From NCBI GenBank assembly GCA_038123735.1, contig JAYPAP010000029.1, forward strand, positions 1 through 32,481: DNA of 32,481 nt. The letters run 5' to 3'. Shown in pieces: positions 22,244 to 30,430 of the stretch. Both the position numbers and the translations under genes were made by a program. Source of the DNA: REDI01 sp038123735. Its GTDB lineage: Bacteria; Myxococcota_A; UBA796; GCA-2862545. Below the pieces are notes generated by a model. That model saw only the letters and a list, made by a program, of their open reading frames with translations, was not told where the DNA came from and ran no database searches. How positions within the stretch are numbered: the stretch's first letter is position 1; each line of letters opens with the position of its first letter.

Positions 22244-25003
22244 CTAGGTCGGCGGTGGCAGGCACGCGTCGCATCCANNNNNNNNNNGGCCGGAGGTGCC
22301 CTCTAGTGAGGCATCGCAGGTGCTGAAGGTGACCTCGGTGCAGACAGCTCCGTATTCTGCGGCTCCTGAGACGCTGACATCGCTCCAGGTCATCGTGCCT
22401 GAGTTCGCGTTGATCCCACTCTGCGCCGCACCGGAGACAGTGACCTCAGTCACGCTGACGGTGGCTGCATCGAAGGTGCCGCGCGCAGCGTCGATGCTCA
22501 TTCCGAACGCACCAGCGGTGTCGATGATTCCGCTTCTTGCACCGAATGCACCAGTAATAGCGCCATTTGTGCGATTCATGACGATGCCGGTCTTGGCCGG
22601 GGATGCCACGTCGACACCGTTCAGCAAGAAGTCACCGAAGTTATCAACGAAGATGCCGTTGCCGGTCACTCCACGACCCACGCTGTCTGTCGCGATCTCG
22701 ACATCGTAGAGCTCGATAACGCCGGATGGGTGCTCTCCCGTTGTGGCGTCGTTGTAGCCGACCATCCTTAGGCCATCGACTTCGACGGTGGAGCCCATTT
22801 CTGGCGTGTAACCAACCGGTCCCTCGACTCGAATTCCGCTCACGACCGCATTGGGCAGGAAGCTAGAGTCAACCCACGTGATGTCGATTGCCGCCCGGGC
22901 AAAGTTTGCAGTTACGGCCTTGGAGACCACGATGTTCTCCAATTCCACAGTGGAGTCGGAGATGCTCAGGGCCTCAGACTCGGTCTCGGAGATGGTGACA
23001 TTCTTCAGCGATACATCACCCCGCCGGATGTACATCGCGGCACCAGCTTGCTCGAACTCGTTGTCAAAAAGTAGCTCGCCATCCGAGTAGTACTCGTATT
23101 TGTACTTGTACTTGTTCACGTTGGTGAGGGTGACGTCGGTAGCTTCGAGGTCGCAGGTGTAGCAGTACAACGCATAACGACCGATGTCTTCCATAGTGAC
23201 GTTTTCGAGGGCCAGCTCGCTAATTTCGGAGGAGGCATAAGCCGCGTATTGGTTGTAACCCTTGAACGATGAGTTCTTGATGGTCAGCTTTGCGGGGTTG
23301 TCGGTCGAGCCGAATGCATTGACTCCGTTATTGCCGTTTTCAAAGGTGCAGTTGTCGATAGTGACTTCGGCACCGCCTGCGGTGATATCGTTCGCGGCGT
23401 AGGAACTGACGGTGCGGACGAGGCTGTCTCCACTTTCGTACTCGTTGATCGCAGTGTAGTCGTTATCTTTGAAGGTACTGTTCGTGATCGTGGCCGAGGA
23501 GCCCTGTTGCATGGAGAGATGAACGTCGCTTCCTGCTGTAAACAGAGAATCATCCACTACAGCCGTTGAACTCTGGGAAAACACTGAATTGGTGATGTTG
23601 TTCGAGAATTCGCTCCCGGAGATGTCGAGGAACCCGTTCACCACGGTGATGCCCCAACCTTCGCTATCCGCGACGGTCACGTCGGTGAATGTGCCCTCCG
23701 AGGTCCACAAGCCGACCGCCATATTGCATCGGTATCCGGAGCCGGTGTCGCAGTATGCGTCGTCGTTCCGGGTATTACTAATTGTGGTGTTAGATATTGT
23801 GGCATCACCAGAGTAGATGGTGAGACCAAAGCCACCGTTATTATCGATCAGCACATGGTCGAGTGTTGCCGCTGAGACGCTGCCGCCGCTTTGCGGGCTG
23901 GTCAAGATGCCAGCGCCGTTGTTGCCGGAGATGACCGACGGGAGTTCTTCGGTGCCGGTAACGGTGATTTCGGACTCCAGAGCGTACAACCCGACGCTCC
24001 CGATCCGGTCATCACTCGGGTCAGCGGGGTCTCCCACGACATTCGGAGCTGAGAGGTCGGGGTTGGCTGTGAATGAGGAGCTGGCGAAAGAAAGTTCGTC
24101 CGCATCGATCGCGAGCATGCCGTACTGAGCGTACTCGGACACGGAGATATTCGAGGCAGTTACACTCGACGACCTGACGGCCAATCCGGCAAAGGTAGTG
24201 CCGACGCCGATGATTTCATCGCCGTCCATGGATAGGGTGCTGAGCCCATCTACACTGACGCCAGTGATTTGGGCGAGAACGACGCTGTTGCCCGACATGG
24301 TGACGTTGGAGCCGCCCTCAATCCAAACCCCAACTCCATCGATGTCCCAGATTTGGGTCGATGAGTCGCGGTGCTCGATGGTCGCAAACCGGTTGTTTTC
24401 GAGGGTGACCGTGGCACCTCCATCCGCGAAGACGCCGAAAGATCCTGCCTCATTGACTTCAGAGTCACGAACGGTCAATGTGCCGCCTTGAACGCGGAAC
24501 CCGCCCCAGTCTGCTCCAAGAATAGAGGCCTCGGAGATCTCTGCCGTGGCGCCTTCAGCCACGTCGAACCCGTAGTTGGCCACTTCAGCGATTTCGATAT
24601 CTTCAGCGATGAGCGAGCCACCGGTCTCAACGACCATGCCTGAGCGAGTGGTCTGGATGACGACATCCTTGATGGTCAGAGCCCCTCCATCTTGGACCGT
24701 AACGGCCATGTCGTTCGGAGGTGGAATGAGGATTGCCCCGTTCCCATAGATGAAGAGTTCTTTGTTGACGAAGATGGCCTCTTCGACATCGTTGCAAAGC
24801 TCGATACTGGCGCCCGGTTCCGCCACGGTGATCGCATCCGCCAAGAACTTAAAGCCTTGGCTAGCACCGGATACATCGATGCAGCCGTCTTCGTAAGAAA
24901 CGATGTCAGTGTCGTCGGTTGGGCCTGTTCCAGGTCCGGGACCATCGTCCGTACATGCTCCTGCAAGACCAATTATCGCTACCATCCAGCTTTGATACCG
25001 CAT
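22244..25003 (-). CDS. Large parallel beta-helix repeat lipoprotein
   Basis: 919 residues with a ten-N gap near the C-terminus. ATG at 25003, with GGAG eight bases upstream, opens a lipoprotein signal (IIGLAGAC, Cys17) followed by a low-complexity Asp/Gly/Pro/Thr linker. Nearly all the rest is a run of right-handed beta-helix coils with short repeats of the type 'L-x-[IV]-x-[DN]-[ST]-x-[IVF]', e.g. GTLTVRDSEVNEAGSFGVF and ATLDHVLIDNNGGFGLTI. This is the fold of pectate lyases, adhesins and Beta_helix/NosD-like proteins. A loop around residues 625-650 carries an unusual Lys/Tyr run (KYKYKYEYY). The C-terminus has several cysteines (CTEV, STCD, GCDACLPPPT). Surface adhesion or polysaccharide binding or cleavage is likely; no catalytic site can be named. 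Confidence 0.8.
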   Translation of the reverse strand: MRYQSWMVAIIGLAGACTDDGPGPGTGPTDDTDIVSYEDGCIDVSGASQGFKFLADAITVAEPGASIELCNDVEEAIFVNKELFIYGNGAILIPPPNDMAVTVQDGGALTIKDVVIQTTRSGMVVETGGSLIAEDIEIAEVANYGFDVAEGATAEISEASILGADWGGFRVQGGTLTVRDSEVNEAGSFGVFADGGATVTLENNRFATIEHRDSSTQIWDIDGVGVWIEGGSNVTMSGNSVVLAQITGVSVDGLSTLSMDGDEIIGVGTTFAGLAVRSSSVTASNISVSEYAQYGMLAIDADELSFASSSFTANPDLSAPNVVGDPADPSDDRIGSVGLYALESEITVTGTEELPSVISGNNGAGILTSPQSGGSVSAATLDHVLIDNNGGFGLTIYSGDATISNTTISNTRNDDAYCDTGSGYRCNMAVGLWTSEGTFTDVTVADSEGWGITVVNGFLDISGSEFSNNITNSVFSQSSTAVVDDSLFTAGSDVHLSMQQGSSATITNSTFKDNDYTAINEYESGDSLVRTVSSYAANDITAGGAEVTIDNCTFENGNNGVNAFGSTDNPAKLTIKNSSFKGYNQYAAYASSEISELALENVTMEDIGRYALYCYTCDLEATDVTLTNVNKYKYKYEYYSDGELLFDNEFEQAGAAMYIRRGDVSLKNVTISETESEALSISDSTVELENIVVSKAVTANFARAAIDITWVDSSFLPNAVVSGIRVEGPVGYTPEMGSTVEVDGLRMVGYNDATTGEHPSGVIELYDVEIATDSVGRGVTGNGIFVDNFGDFLLNGVDVASPAKTGIVMNRTNGAITGAFGARSGIIDTAGAFGMSIDAARGTFDAATVSVTEVTVSGAAQSGINANSGTMTWSDVSVSGAAEYGAVCTEVTFSTCDASLEGTSGXXXXGCDACLPPPT
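22278..22287. other. Assembly gap (10 N) in beta-helix gene
   Basis: Ten N about ten codons before the stop. The frame appears maintained, but the length is a placeholder and the end of the protein is therefore slightly uncertain. Confidence 0.95.
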
Positions 25004-25027
25004 CGTGACTACTCCGTCGCTTTCCTA

Positions 25028-25056
25028 AACTTACTCGGCCGTGCGGTTATCCTCAA
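25028..25056 (-). promoter_or_regulatory. Possible promoter of beta-helix gene
   Basis: On the minus strand, TTGAGG (25056-25051) and TAAGTT (25033-25028) are 17 bases apart. They match the sigma-70 -35 box at four of six positions and the -10 box at three. The predicted start would leave a leader of about 18 bases with a GGAG site. The short divergent gap to the carboxyltransferase gene also has to hold that gene's promoter. Confidence 0.3.
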
Positions 25057-25088
25057 TCGGTTAATTCCGCATCCAATACGGAGGACGT

Positions 25089-26639
25089 ATGGACAGGGAG
25101 TCCCTGACGAAGAGGCTTGCCCAGATGGAGGCAGAGGCTGAGAAGGGCGGTGGGCAAGCCAGAATCGACAAACAGCACGCGGCTGGGAAGCTCACGGCGC
25201 GGGAACGAATTGACCATTTCTTGGATGCCGGAACATTCGTTGAGATCGGCAAATTCGTGCGGCATGACTGCGTCGACTTTGGCATGGCCGACAAGACCTT
25301 TCTCGGCGATGGGGTGGTCACCGGATTCGGTGAGGTCGATGGTCGACAGGTCTACGTTTTCGCACAGGACTTTACGGTGTTCGGAGGTTCCTTATCGGCA
25401 GCCCACGCCCGCAAGGTCTGTAAGGTCATGGATCTGGCCCTCGAGAACGGGGCGCCGATTGTCGGGCTCAACGACTCTGGAGGTGCTCGCATTCAAGAAG
25501 GCGTGGCTTCACTCGGTGGTTATGCGGATATTTTTTATCGCAATACACGCGCCAGTGGGGTGATTCCGCAGATCAGTGCGATCCTCGGTCCATGTGCAGG
25601 TGGTGCTGTCTATAGCCCTGCTATTACCGACTTTATCGCGATGGTGGACCAAACCTCATACATGTTCGTCACCGGTCCGGACGTCATTCGAACGGTCACG
25701 CACGAAGAGGTCACGAAAGAAGCGCTTGGCGGTGCGTCCACTCATAACGGCAAGAGTGGTGTAGCCCATTTCAAGGTCCAGGATGAGCGTGCCATGATGG
25801 CGTTATTGCGGGAACTCCTGTCATATCTGCCGCAAAACAACCTGGAAGAGGCTCCAGATTTACGAACGGATGACCCACGAGACCGAGCCTGTCCAGACTT
25901 GGTGGAATTGGTTCCCGTCAATCCGAATAAGCCGTATGACATGCGTGAGTTGATCAGGGAAGTTGCCGACGATGGTCGCTTTCTGGAGGTAGCGGAAGGA
26001 TACGCTCAGAACATCCTGATCGGGTTCACTCGTCTCGGTGGGCGCAGTGTCGGTGTGGTGGCCAATCAGCCGCAAGTGCTCGCCGGATGCCTAGACGTGG
26101 ACAGTTCGTCGAAAGCTGCGCGGTTTGTGCGTTTTTGCGATGCCTTCAATATCCCATTGCTAACGCTTGTGGATGTTCCTGGCTTTTTGCCGGGGACCAC
26201 GCAGGAGTACGGTGGGATCATCAAACACGGCGCGAAGTTGTTGTATGCGTTTGCCGAGGCCACAGTGCCAAAGGTGACGTTGATTACCCGCAAAGCCTAT
26301 GGTGGCGCGTACGATGTGATGAGTTCGAAGCACATCGGGGCGGACCTAAACTTTGCTTATCCAACGGCAGAGATTGCGGTCATGGGAGCGGACGGAGCGG
26401 TCAATATTTTGCACCGAAATACGCTGAAAAACGCGGAGAATGCGGATGAGACACGGACGGCCCTTGTGGAGGAATACAGGGAAAAGTTCGCCAATCCATA
26501 CGAAGCTGCCGCGCGGGGCTACATTGATGCGGTGATTCGTCCCGAAGAGACTCGGAAAACCTTAGTCAGAGCTTTTGACAGCCTTGGAAATAAGCGGGCG
26601 TCGAATCCTCCCAAAAAACATGGAAATATTCCGCTATAG
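25089..26639 (+). CDS. Acyl-CoA carboxylase carboxyltransferase (beta) subunit, propionyl-CoA type
   Basis: 516 residues; ATG 25089 has GGAGG four bases upstream. The crotonase-fold carboxyltransferase transfers CO2 from biotin to an acyl-CoA. The two oxyanion-hole motifs are present: GPCAGGAVYSPA in the N-terminal half and RKAYGGAYDVM in the C-terminal half, as in PccB/MmdA proteins. In actinobacterial carboxylases an Asp at the position in GGAYDVM favours propionyl-CoA, so propionyl-CoA is the likely substrate here. That rests on memory of that family and was not tested. No biotin carboxylase, biotin carrier, or methylmalonyl-CoA mutase gene is in view, so the partner must be elsewhere. A sodium-pumping decarboxylase role is possible but needs membrane subunits that are absent here. 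Confidence 0.9.
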   Translation: MDRESLTKRLAQMEAEAEKGGGQARIDKQHAAGKLTARERIDHFLDAGTFVEIGKFVRHDCVDFGMADKTFLGDGVVTGFGEVDGRQVYVFAQDFTVFGGSLSAAHARKVCKVMDLALENGAPIVGLNDSGGARIQEGVASLGGYADIFYRNTRASGVIPQISAILGPCAGGAVYSPAITDFIAMVDQTSYMFVTGPDVIRTVTHEEVTKEALGGASTHNGKSGVAHFKVQDERAMMALLRELLSYLPQNNLEEAPDLRTDDPRDRACPDLVELVPVNPNKPYDMRELIREVADDGRFLEVAEGYAQNILIGFTRLGGRSVGVVANQPQVLAGCLDVDSSSKAARFVRFCDAFNIPLLTLVDVPGFLPGTTQEYGGIIKHGAKLLYAFAEATVPKVTLITRKAYGGAYDVMSSKHIGADLNFAYPTAEIAVMGADGAVNILHRNTLKNAENADETRTALVEEYREKFANPYEAAARGYIDAVIRPEETRKTLVRAFDSLGNKRASNPPKKHGNIPL

Positions 26640-26819
26640 GTAACAAATGATCCGGTGCTCGATGGCTGTGTGCTGAACTTGCATGGTTGCCCTCGATAAG
26701 CTACTCCGCGCCGGATTGGATGTAGGTGCCCTGTGTGCCTCATTCAGGCGGAGTCTGGACGAAGCTCTCCAGCTCAGTTAAGCGCCGCCGGATTAAACTC
26801 TCAGACTATGGAGCGAACG

Positions 26820-27080
26820 ATGGTTCGCATTCGACTTACCCGATTGGGAGCTAAGAAGCGCCCGTTTTACCGTGTCGTTGTCTCGGACTCTCGGTCCCCT
26901 CGCGACGGTCGGTTCATTGAACAAATCGGCTATTACGACCCGATGAAAGACCCATTTGACCTGAAGCTCGAACTGGAGCGCGTCGATTACTGGCTGTCGG
27001 TTGGTGCTCAACCTAGCGACACCGTGACTCGACTGATCGCGAAGGCTCGGGACGGGCAGCCAGCTGCTGAGGCCAACTGA
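26820..27080 (+). CDS. rpsP: 30S ribosomal protein S16
   Basis: 86 residues from ATG 26820, with GGAG six bases upstream; ATG 26808 would add MERT. The family start MVRIRLTRLGAKKRPFYRVV and the IGYYDPM motif are clear. S16 binds 16S rRNA early in 30S assembly. It leads the conserved rpsP-khpA-rimM-trmD-rplS cluster, so it is probably the first gene of that transcript. The preceding 180 bases contain no other gene and no confident promoter boxes. The stop overlaps the next start (TGATG). Confidence 0.97.
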   Translation: MVRIRLTRLGAKKRPFYRVVVSDSRSPRDGRFIEQIGYYDPMKDPFDLKLELERVDYWLSVGAQPSDTVTRLIAKARDGQPAAEAN

Positions 27081-27328
27081 TGGAGGCTTTACTCCGTCAT
27101 CTCGTCGAGCCAATCGTCGAGCATCCCGATGCGGTATCGATTCAGGCCGTTGAGGGTGAAGCCTCTGTGCTCTTCGAGTTGGTCGTTCATGAGGATGACC
27201 GCGAGCGCGTGACAGGCGACGGTGGGCGTACCCTCCGAGCGCTTCGCACCGTACTTTCAGCAGCGGCTGGTAAGAGAAAGGCTTCGGTCGACCTTGTTGA
27301 GGCTCATGGGGCCTCCGAGGAAGAATAA
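27080..27328 (+). CDS. khpA: KH-domain RNA-binding protein KhpA
   Basis: 82 residues; ATG 27080 overlaps the rpsP stop by one base. Small single-KH protein that, with KhpB in other bacteria, binds many RNAs and affects division and ribosome biogenesis. The KH core is VTGDGGRTLRALRTVL. The GxxG loop reads G-D-G-G, while KhpA proteins usually have a Lys or other non-acidic residue there. Its place between rpsP and rimM is the standard location. The C-terminus overlaps rimM by 23 bases. Confidence 0.93.
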   Translation: MEALLRHLVEPIVEHPDAVSIQAVEGEASVLFELVVHEDDRERVTGDGGRTLRALRTVLSAAAGKRKASVDLVEAHGASEEE

Positions 27329-27896
27329 AGCCCTCTCGAACATTGGTGTCGCACTCTCGGGTTCGGGGGTCGGCACCGATGAGATTGAACTCGGATCGGT
27401 GGTGGGCATCTTCGGTGTCCGCGGTGAAGTTCGGGTGCACCTGCACAACCGCGATCAGTCGATGCTGTTCGACGGCCCTACTCGGATCCACCTCGTAGCT
27501 CAGGATGGGACCCGATGCGCGGTCTCCGTCACCGTTCGCAGTGGTGCCGGGAAGCGGATAATCGGCCGAATCAAGGGCTTGTCGGACCGAGAGGATGCGC
27601 GCGAACTCATCGGGGCTGTCATCGCGATTCCGAGATCGTCCCTGCCTGAAACTTCAGAATCCGAGTTCTATGTTGTGGATTTGCAGGGCCTGCGGCTCGA
27701 AGTGGCAGGGGCCCCTGTCGCTACGGTGGCTGATGTCCATCACATGCCCCAGGGAGACTTACTGCAGCTTTCCCTCGATACGGGCACGGAGTTCATTCCA
27801 TTTGCTGATCCCGGTATTTTAGAGGTGGATATTGATGCGGGAGTGATTCGAATCTCGCAAGGGTTGGCAGACCTAATCTTGGATGAGGACGCGTGA
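27306..27896 (+). CDS. rimM: 16S rRNA processing protein RimM
   Basis: 196 residues from ATG 27306, inside the end of khpA, with GAGG just before it. RimM helps mature the head of the 30S subunit and binds S19. The N-terminal barrel begins ELGSVVGIFGVRGEVRVHL, the family signature, and a PRC-barrel domain follows (SEFYVVDLQGLRLEV, GTEFIPFADPGILEVDID). The first ~25 residues before the barrel are unusual and could be an over-extended start, although no other good start codon precedes the barrel. The stop overlaps the trmD start. Confidence 0.94.
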   Translation: MGPPRKNKALSNIGVALSGSGVGTDEIELGSVVGIFGVRGEVRVHLHNRDQSMLFDGPTRIHLVAQDGTRCAVSVTVRSGAGKRIIGRIKGLSDREDARELIGAVIAIPRSSLPETSESEFYVVDLQGLRLEVAGAPVATVADVHHMPQGDLLQLSLDTGTEFIPFADPGILEVDIDAGVIRISQGLADLILDEDA

Positions 27897-28624
27897 TGCC
27901 GCCGGATCTTCGCTTCGATATTGTGACCTTGCATCCAGCAATTACCGAGGGCCCATTGTCATCTTCGATCATGGGGCGAGCGATCGACGCTGGAATCATC
28001 GAAGTAAATACCACCAATATTCGCGATTTCGGGCTCGGGCGACACCAACAGGTGGACGACTCTCCCTACGGCGGCGGGGCTGGGATGGTGATGCGGGTAG
28101 ATGTTGTGGCCGATGCCGTGGAGGCTGCCAGGGGAGCCGATGGCCATGTCATCCATCTCACTCCGATCGGTCGACGGTTCGATCAGAGAATGGCGGAGCG
28201 GTTGGCGACGATGTCTCACATTGTGCTCTTGTGTGGGCATTATGAAGGTGTAGACGCGCGAATTGAGGCCATCGTAGACGAAGAGATCAGCTTGGGTGAC
28301 TTCGTGATGACGGGAGGGGAGATCGCCGCATGCGCGGTTGTGGATGCAGTGTCTCGCCTGGTTCCGGGCGTCCTTGGAAATGCGTCCAGCGCTGAGGATG
28401 AAAGCTTTACCGGTGATCTTTTGGAGTATCCGCAGTACACCAGGCCGGCTGTGTGGCGGGAGCAGGCCGTCCCAGAAGTTCTATTGTCGGGGCATCATGC
28501 GAAGATCGATGCCTGGCGTCATGAGCAAGCGCTGGCCCGAACCAAGGCGCGCCGCCCGGACTTGCTCCGCGAAAGACAACACGAACCATCCGAAGCTCTT
28601 GACGAGTTGGCTGAGGAGCGATAA
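27896..28624 (+). CDS. trmD: tRNA (guanine-N1-)-methyltransferase TrmD
   Basis: 242 residues from ATG 27896 (TGATG overlap with rimM); GTG 27893 is three bases earlier and equally possible. TrmD methylates G37 of tRNAs and prevents frameshifting. The SPOUT trefoil-knot motifs are present: SPYGGGAGMVM, LLCGHYEGVDARI and SLGDFVMTGGE, with LLEYPQYTRPA after them. The length is normal. In the conserved cluster it sits between rimM and rplS; 119 bases with only a weak GC hairpin (28629-28643) separate it from rplS, so rplS may have extra regulation. Confidence 0.97.
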   Translation: MPPDLRFDIVTLHPAITEGPLSSSIMGRAIDAGIIEVNTTNIRDFGLGRHQQVDDSPYGGGAGMVMRVDVVADAVEAARGADGHVIHLTPIGRRFDQRMAERLATMSHIVLLCGHYEGVDARIEAIVDEEISLGDFVMTGGEIAACAVVDAVSRLVPGVLGNASSAEDESFTGDLLEYPQYTRPAVWREQAVPEVLLSGHHAKIDAWRHEQALARTKARRPDLLRERQHEPSEALDELAEER

Positions 28625-28743
28625 CGACGCCCGGTCTTCGGGCCAGGGTGGAACACTTCCGCTGTGGACCGACATCTTTCTCCGGCTGAGGTAGCACCGG
28701 TCATTCGTTGCCGACAGCCCCCATTTCAAGACCGAGGTCGAAC

Positions 28744-29184
28744 ATGAGCCTGCTTCAGCAGATCGAAAAAGACATCGTGGCTTCACGCGCTCGGAGCAGC
28801 GTAGACGTGCGCCCCGGTGACACCGCCCGCGTCCACGTGCGCATCACCGAGGGGAAGACCTCCCGGATTCAAATCTTCGAAGGAACCGTTATTCGCATTA
28901 AGCGCGGTGGTCCTCGCACGACCTTTACGGTTCGAAAGATGGCTTCCGGCGTTGGCGTCGAGCGTATCTTCCCCGCGAGCTGCCCCAACGTGGAGAAGCT
29001 TGAGGTTATCGCCCGTCACAAGGTGCGCCGTGCCAAGCTTCACTACCTGCGCAGCCGCCAAGGCAAGTCGGCACGTCTCAAGCCAATTCGCGACTTCGTG
29101 CCAATTATGTCTCAGGCTGCTACCGATGGTCCGAAGCGTAAGCGTCGCGGCAAGAAGCGTCGTCGCAACCAGGCTAACGGCTGA
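28744..29184 (+). CDS. rplS: 50S ribosomal protein L19, extended basic tail
   Basis: 146 residues from ATG 28744 with GAGG upstream. L19 sits at the 30S-50S interface. The core is typical (RPGDTARVHVRITEG, RIQIFEGTVIRIK, GVGVERIFPASCP, KVRRAKLHYLR). The usual length is ~115-120 residues; here about 25 extra residues follow, ending in a Lys/Arg-rich stretch (KRKRRGKKRRRN). The tail could bind rRNA or be a lineage trait. An upstream in-frame ATG at 28708 would add 12 atypical residues and is less likely. Confidence 0.96.
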   Translation: MSLLQQIEKDIVASRARSSVDVRPGDTARVHVRITEGKTSRIQIFEGTVIRIKRGGPRTTFTVRKMASGVGVERIFPASCPNVEKLEVIARHKVRRAKLHYLRSRQGKSARLKPIRDFVPIMSQAATDGPKRKRRGKKRRRNQANG

Positions 29185-29231
29185 TTTGGTCGGCTGGACA
29201 GGCCCCGGGCCAGCGTTCCAGTGATCACGAA

Positions 29232-29603
29232 ATGAGAGCCTCCACACGGTCCGTTGGTGCCCGTGCGGAGGCTCTTGTTGTTTCTCATCTTGAGCAGCTC
29301 GGCTGGAGCATTGAGGCGCGAAATTGGAGGGCTGCCGGCGGAGAACTCGATATCGTGGCTCGTGATGCCCATGGCATTCGGTTTATCGAAGTCAAGGCGA
29401 GGAGGAGCTCGATCACCGACGATCCGCTGGAACGGATCGTGAGCACGGCCCAGTGGCAGCGAATCCAGAACGCGGCTGAAGAATGGCTCAATCGAGAGGC
29501 AGAGCCGCACCCCACAGCAGGCGACGTGTCCTTTATGCTCGCGTATGTGGATATGTCGATCGAGCCATGGCCGGTGACACTATTCGAAGGACCGCTCGGC
29601 TAA
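29232..29603 (+). CDS. yraN: YraN/UPF0102 nuclease-like protein
   Basis: 123 residues from ATG 29232. The family has a restriction-endonuclease-like fold; the active-site pattern is visible as GGELDIVARD then RFIEVKARRSS, matching the usual GE(I/L)D...(F)VEVK motif. The natural role is unknown, though it is often placed near rnhB and DNA-processing genes. Here it follows rplS and precedes rsmI. The first 15 codons lie within a long inverted repeat that looks like the terminator of rplS. The start cannot be much further downstream because family-conserved residues (GARAEALVVSHLEQLGW) are encoded there. Confidence 0.9.
   Translation: MRASTRSVGARAEALVVSHLEQLGWSIEARNWRAAGGELDIVARDAHGIRFIEVKARRSSITDDPLERIVSTAQWQRIQNAAEEWLNREAEPHPTAGDVSFMLAYVDMSIEPWPVTLFEGPLG
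29235..29275 (+). terminator. Terminator-like hairpin inside the 5' end of yraN
   Basis: AGAGCCTCCACACGG (29235-29249) can pair with CCGTGCGGAGGCTCT (29261-29275), 15 positions with one A-C mismatch and an 11-base loop. TGTTGTTTCTC follows. It lies 50 bases after the rplS stop and could end most rplS transcripts. It also encodes yraN residues 2-15. Confidence 0.6.
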
Positions 29604-29623
29604 TCAGGAATCCGGAGGCAAAC

Positions 29624-30430
29624 GTGGCGTTGTACATTGTGGCTACACCCCTGGGTACGCTCGGCGACATCTCGCCGCGGGCGCGTGAGGTTTTGTCGAC
29701 AGCGTCTTGCATTTTCTGCGAAGATACTCGGCATACCCGAGGCCTGCTGTCCGCTTTATCCATACCGGCACCCCCATTACGGGCGCTACATGCCCATAAC
29801 GAGAGTGAGACTGCTCAGGCTGTTGCTGCCCTGGCCCAATCGGCGGATGTGGCGCTGGTGTCAGATGCAGGCACCCCAGTCGTGTCTGATCCGGGGCGCA
29901 TTGTTGTGGAAGCGTGTTTGGCGAGCGGTGTCCAGGTCCTGAGCGTGCCGGGACCGAGTGCTTTGGCTGCAGCCCTCGCAGCGAGTGGTCTTCCCGCTGC
30001 GCCGAGTTCATTTTTCGGTTTCCCACCGAGAAAGGGCCTCAGTGGATTCCTGAGTGTGGCGCTTCAACGAGCGGATACCCTCGTGTTTTTTGAGGCTCCC
30101 CAACGGGTTTCTGCGCTGGTGAACGGCCTCTGCGCGCTCGCGCCCGCGAGAGAGGTGGCTGTATGCCGAGAGATATCCAAGAAGTTTGAGGAGATCATTC
30201 GGGGGCCACTGCCCGAAGTCAGTCAGCGTCTGGCGGAACGCAAACTACGAGGGGAGTGTGTGGTTGTTGTTGGTCCCGGTGAACCCCTGGTCCCAGAGTT
30301 GAGTTCGGTTGACTCCAGTCGGCTCAAGGACATTGCCGCCAACCTTGCTGAGCGTTGGCGGATCCCGAAGCGAGAGGCCTACGCGAAGTTGCTCGCATTG
30401 GAACAGCAAGTCAGGGACGATGAAAGTTGA
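29624..30430 (+). CDS. rsmI: 16S rRNA (cytidine-2'-O)-methyltransferase RsmI
   Basis: 268 residues from GTG 29624, with GGAGG six bases before it; upstream in-frame codons give an atypical leader. RsmI adds the 2'-O-methyl of C1402 in 16S rRNA. The tetrapyrrole-methylase fold shows its motifs: YIVATPLGTLGDISPRA, CEDTRHTRGLL, LVSDAGTPVVSDPG and VPGPSALAAALAASGLP. It commonly follows yraN in bacteria. Its stop codon abuts that of the convergent beta-barrel gene with no base between. Confidence 0.96.
   Translation: MALYIVATPLGTLGDISPRAREVLSTASCIFCEDTRHTRGLLSALSIPAPPLRALHAHNESETAQAVAALAQSADVALVSDAGTPVVSDPGRIVVEACLASGVQVLSVPGPSALAAALAASGLPAAPSSFFGFPPRKGLSGFLSVALQRADTLVFFEAPQRVSALVNGLCALAPAREVAVCREISKKFEEIIRGPLPEVSQRLAERKLRGECVVVVGPGEPLVPELSSVDSSRLKDIAANLAERWRIPKREAYAKLLALEQQVRDDES

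Noticed and set aside
26793..27491. 232-codon minus-strand frame across rpsP-khpA
   Set aside because: Both plus-strand genes are unmistakable; the minus frame crosses three genes and shows no family signature.
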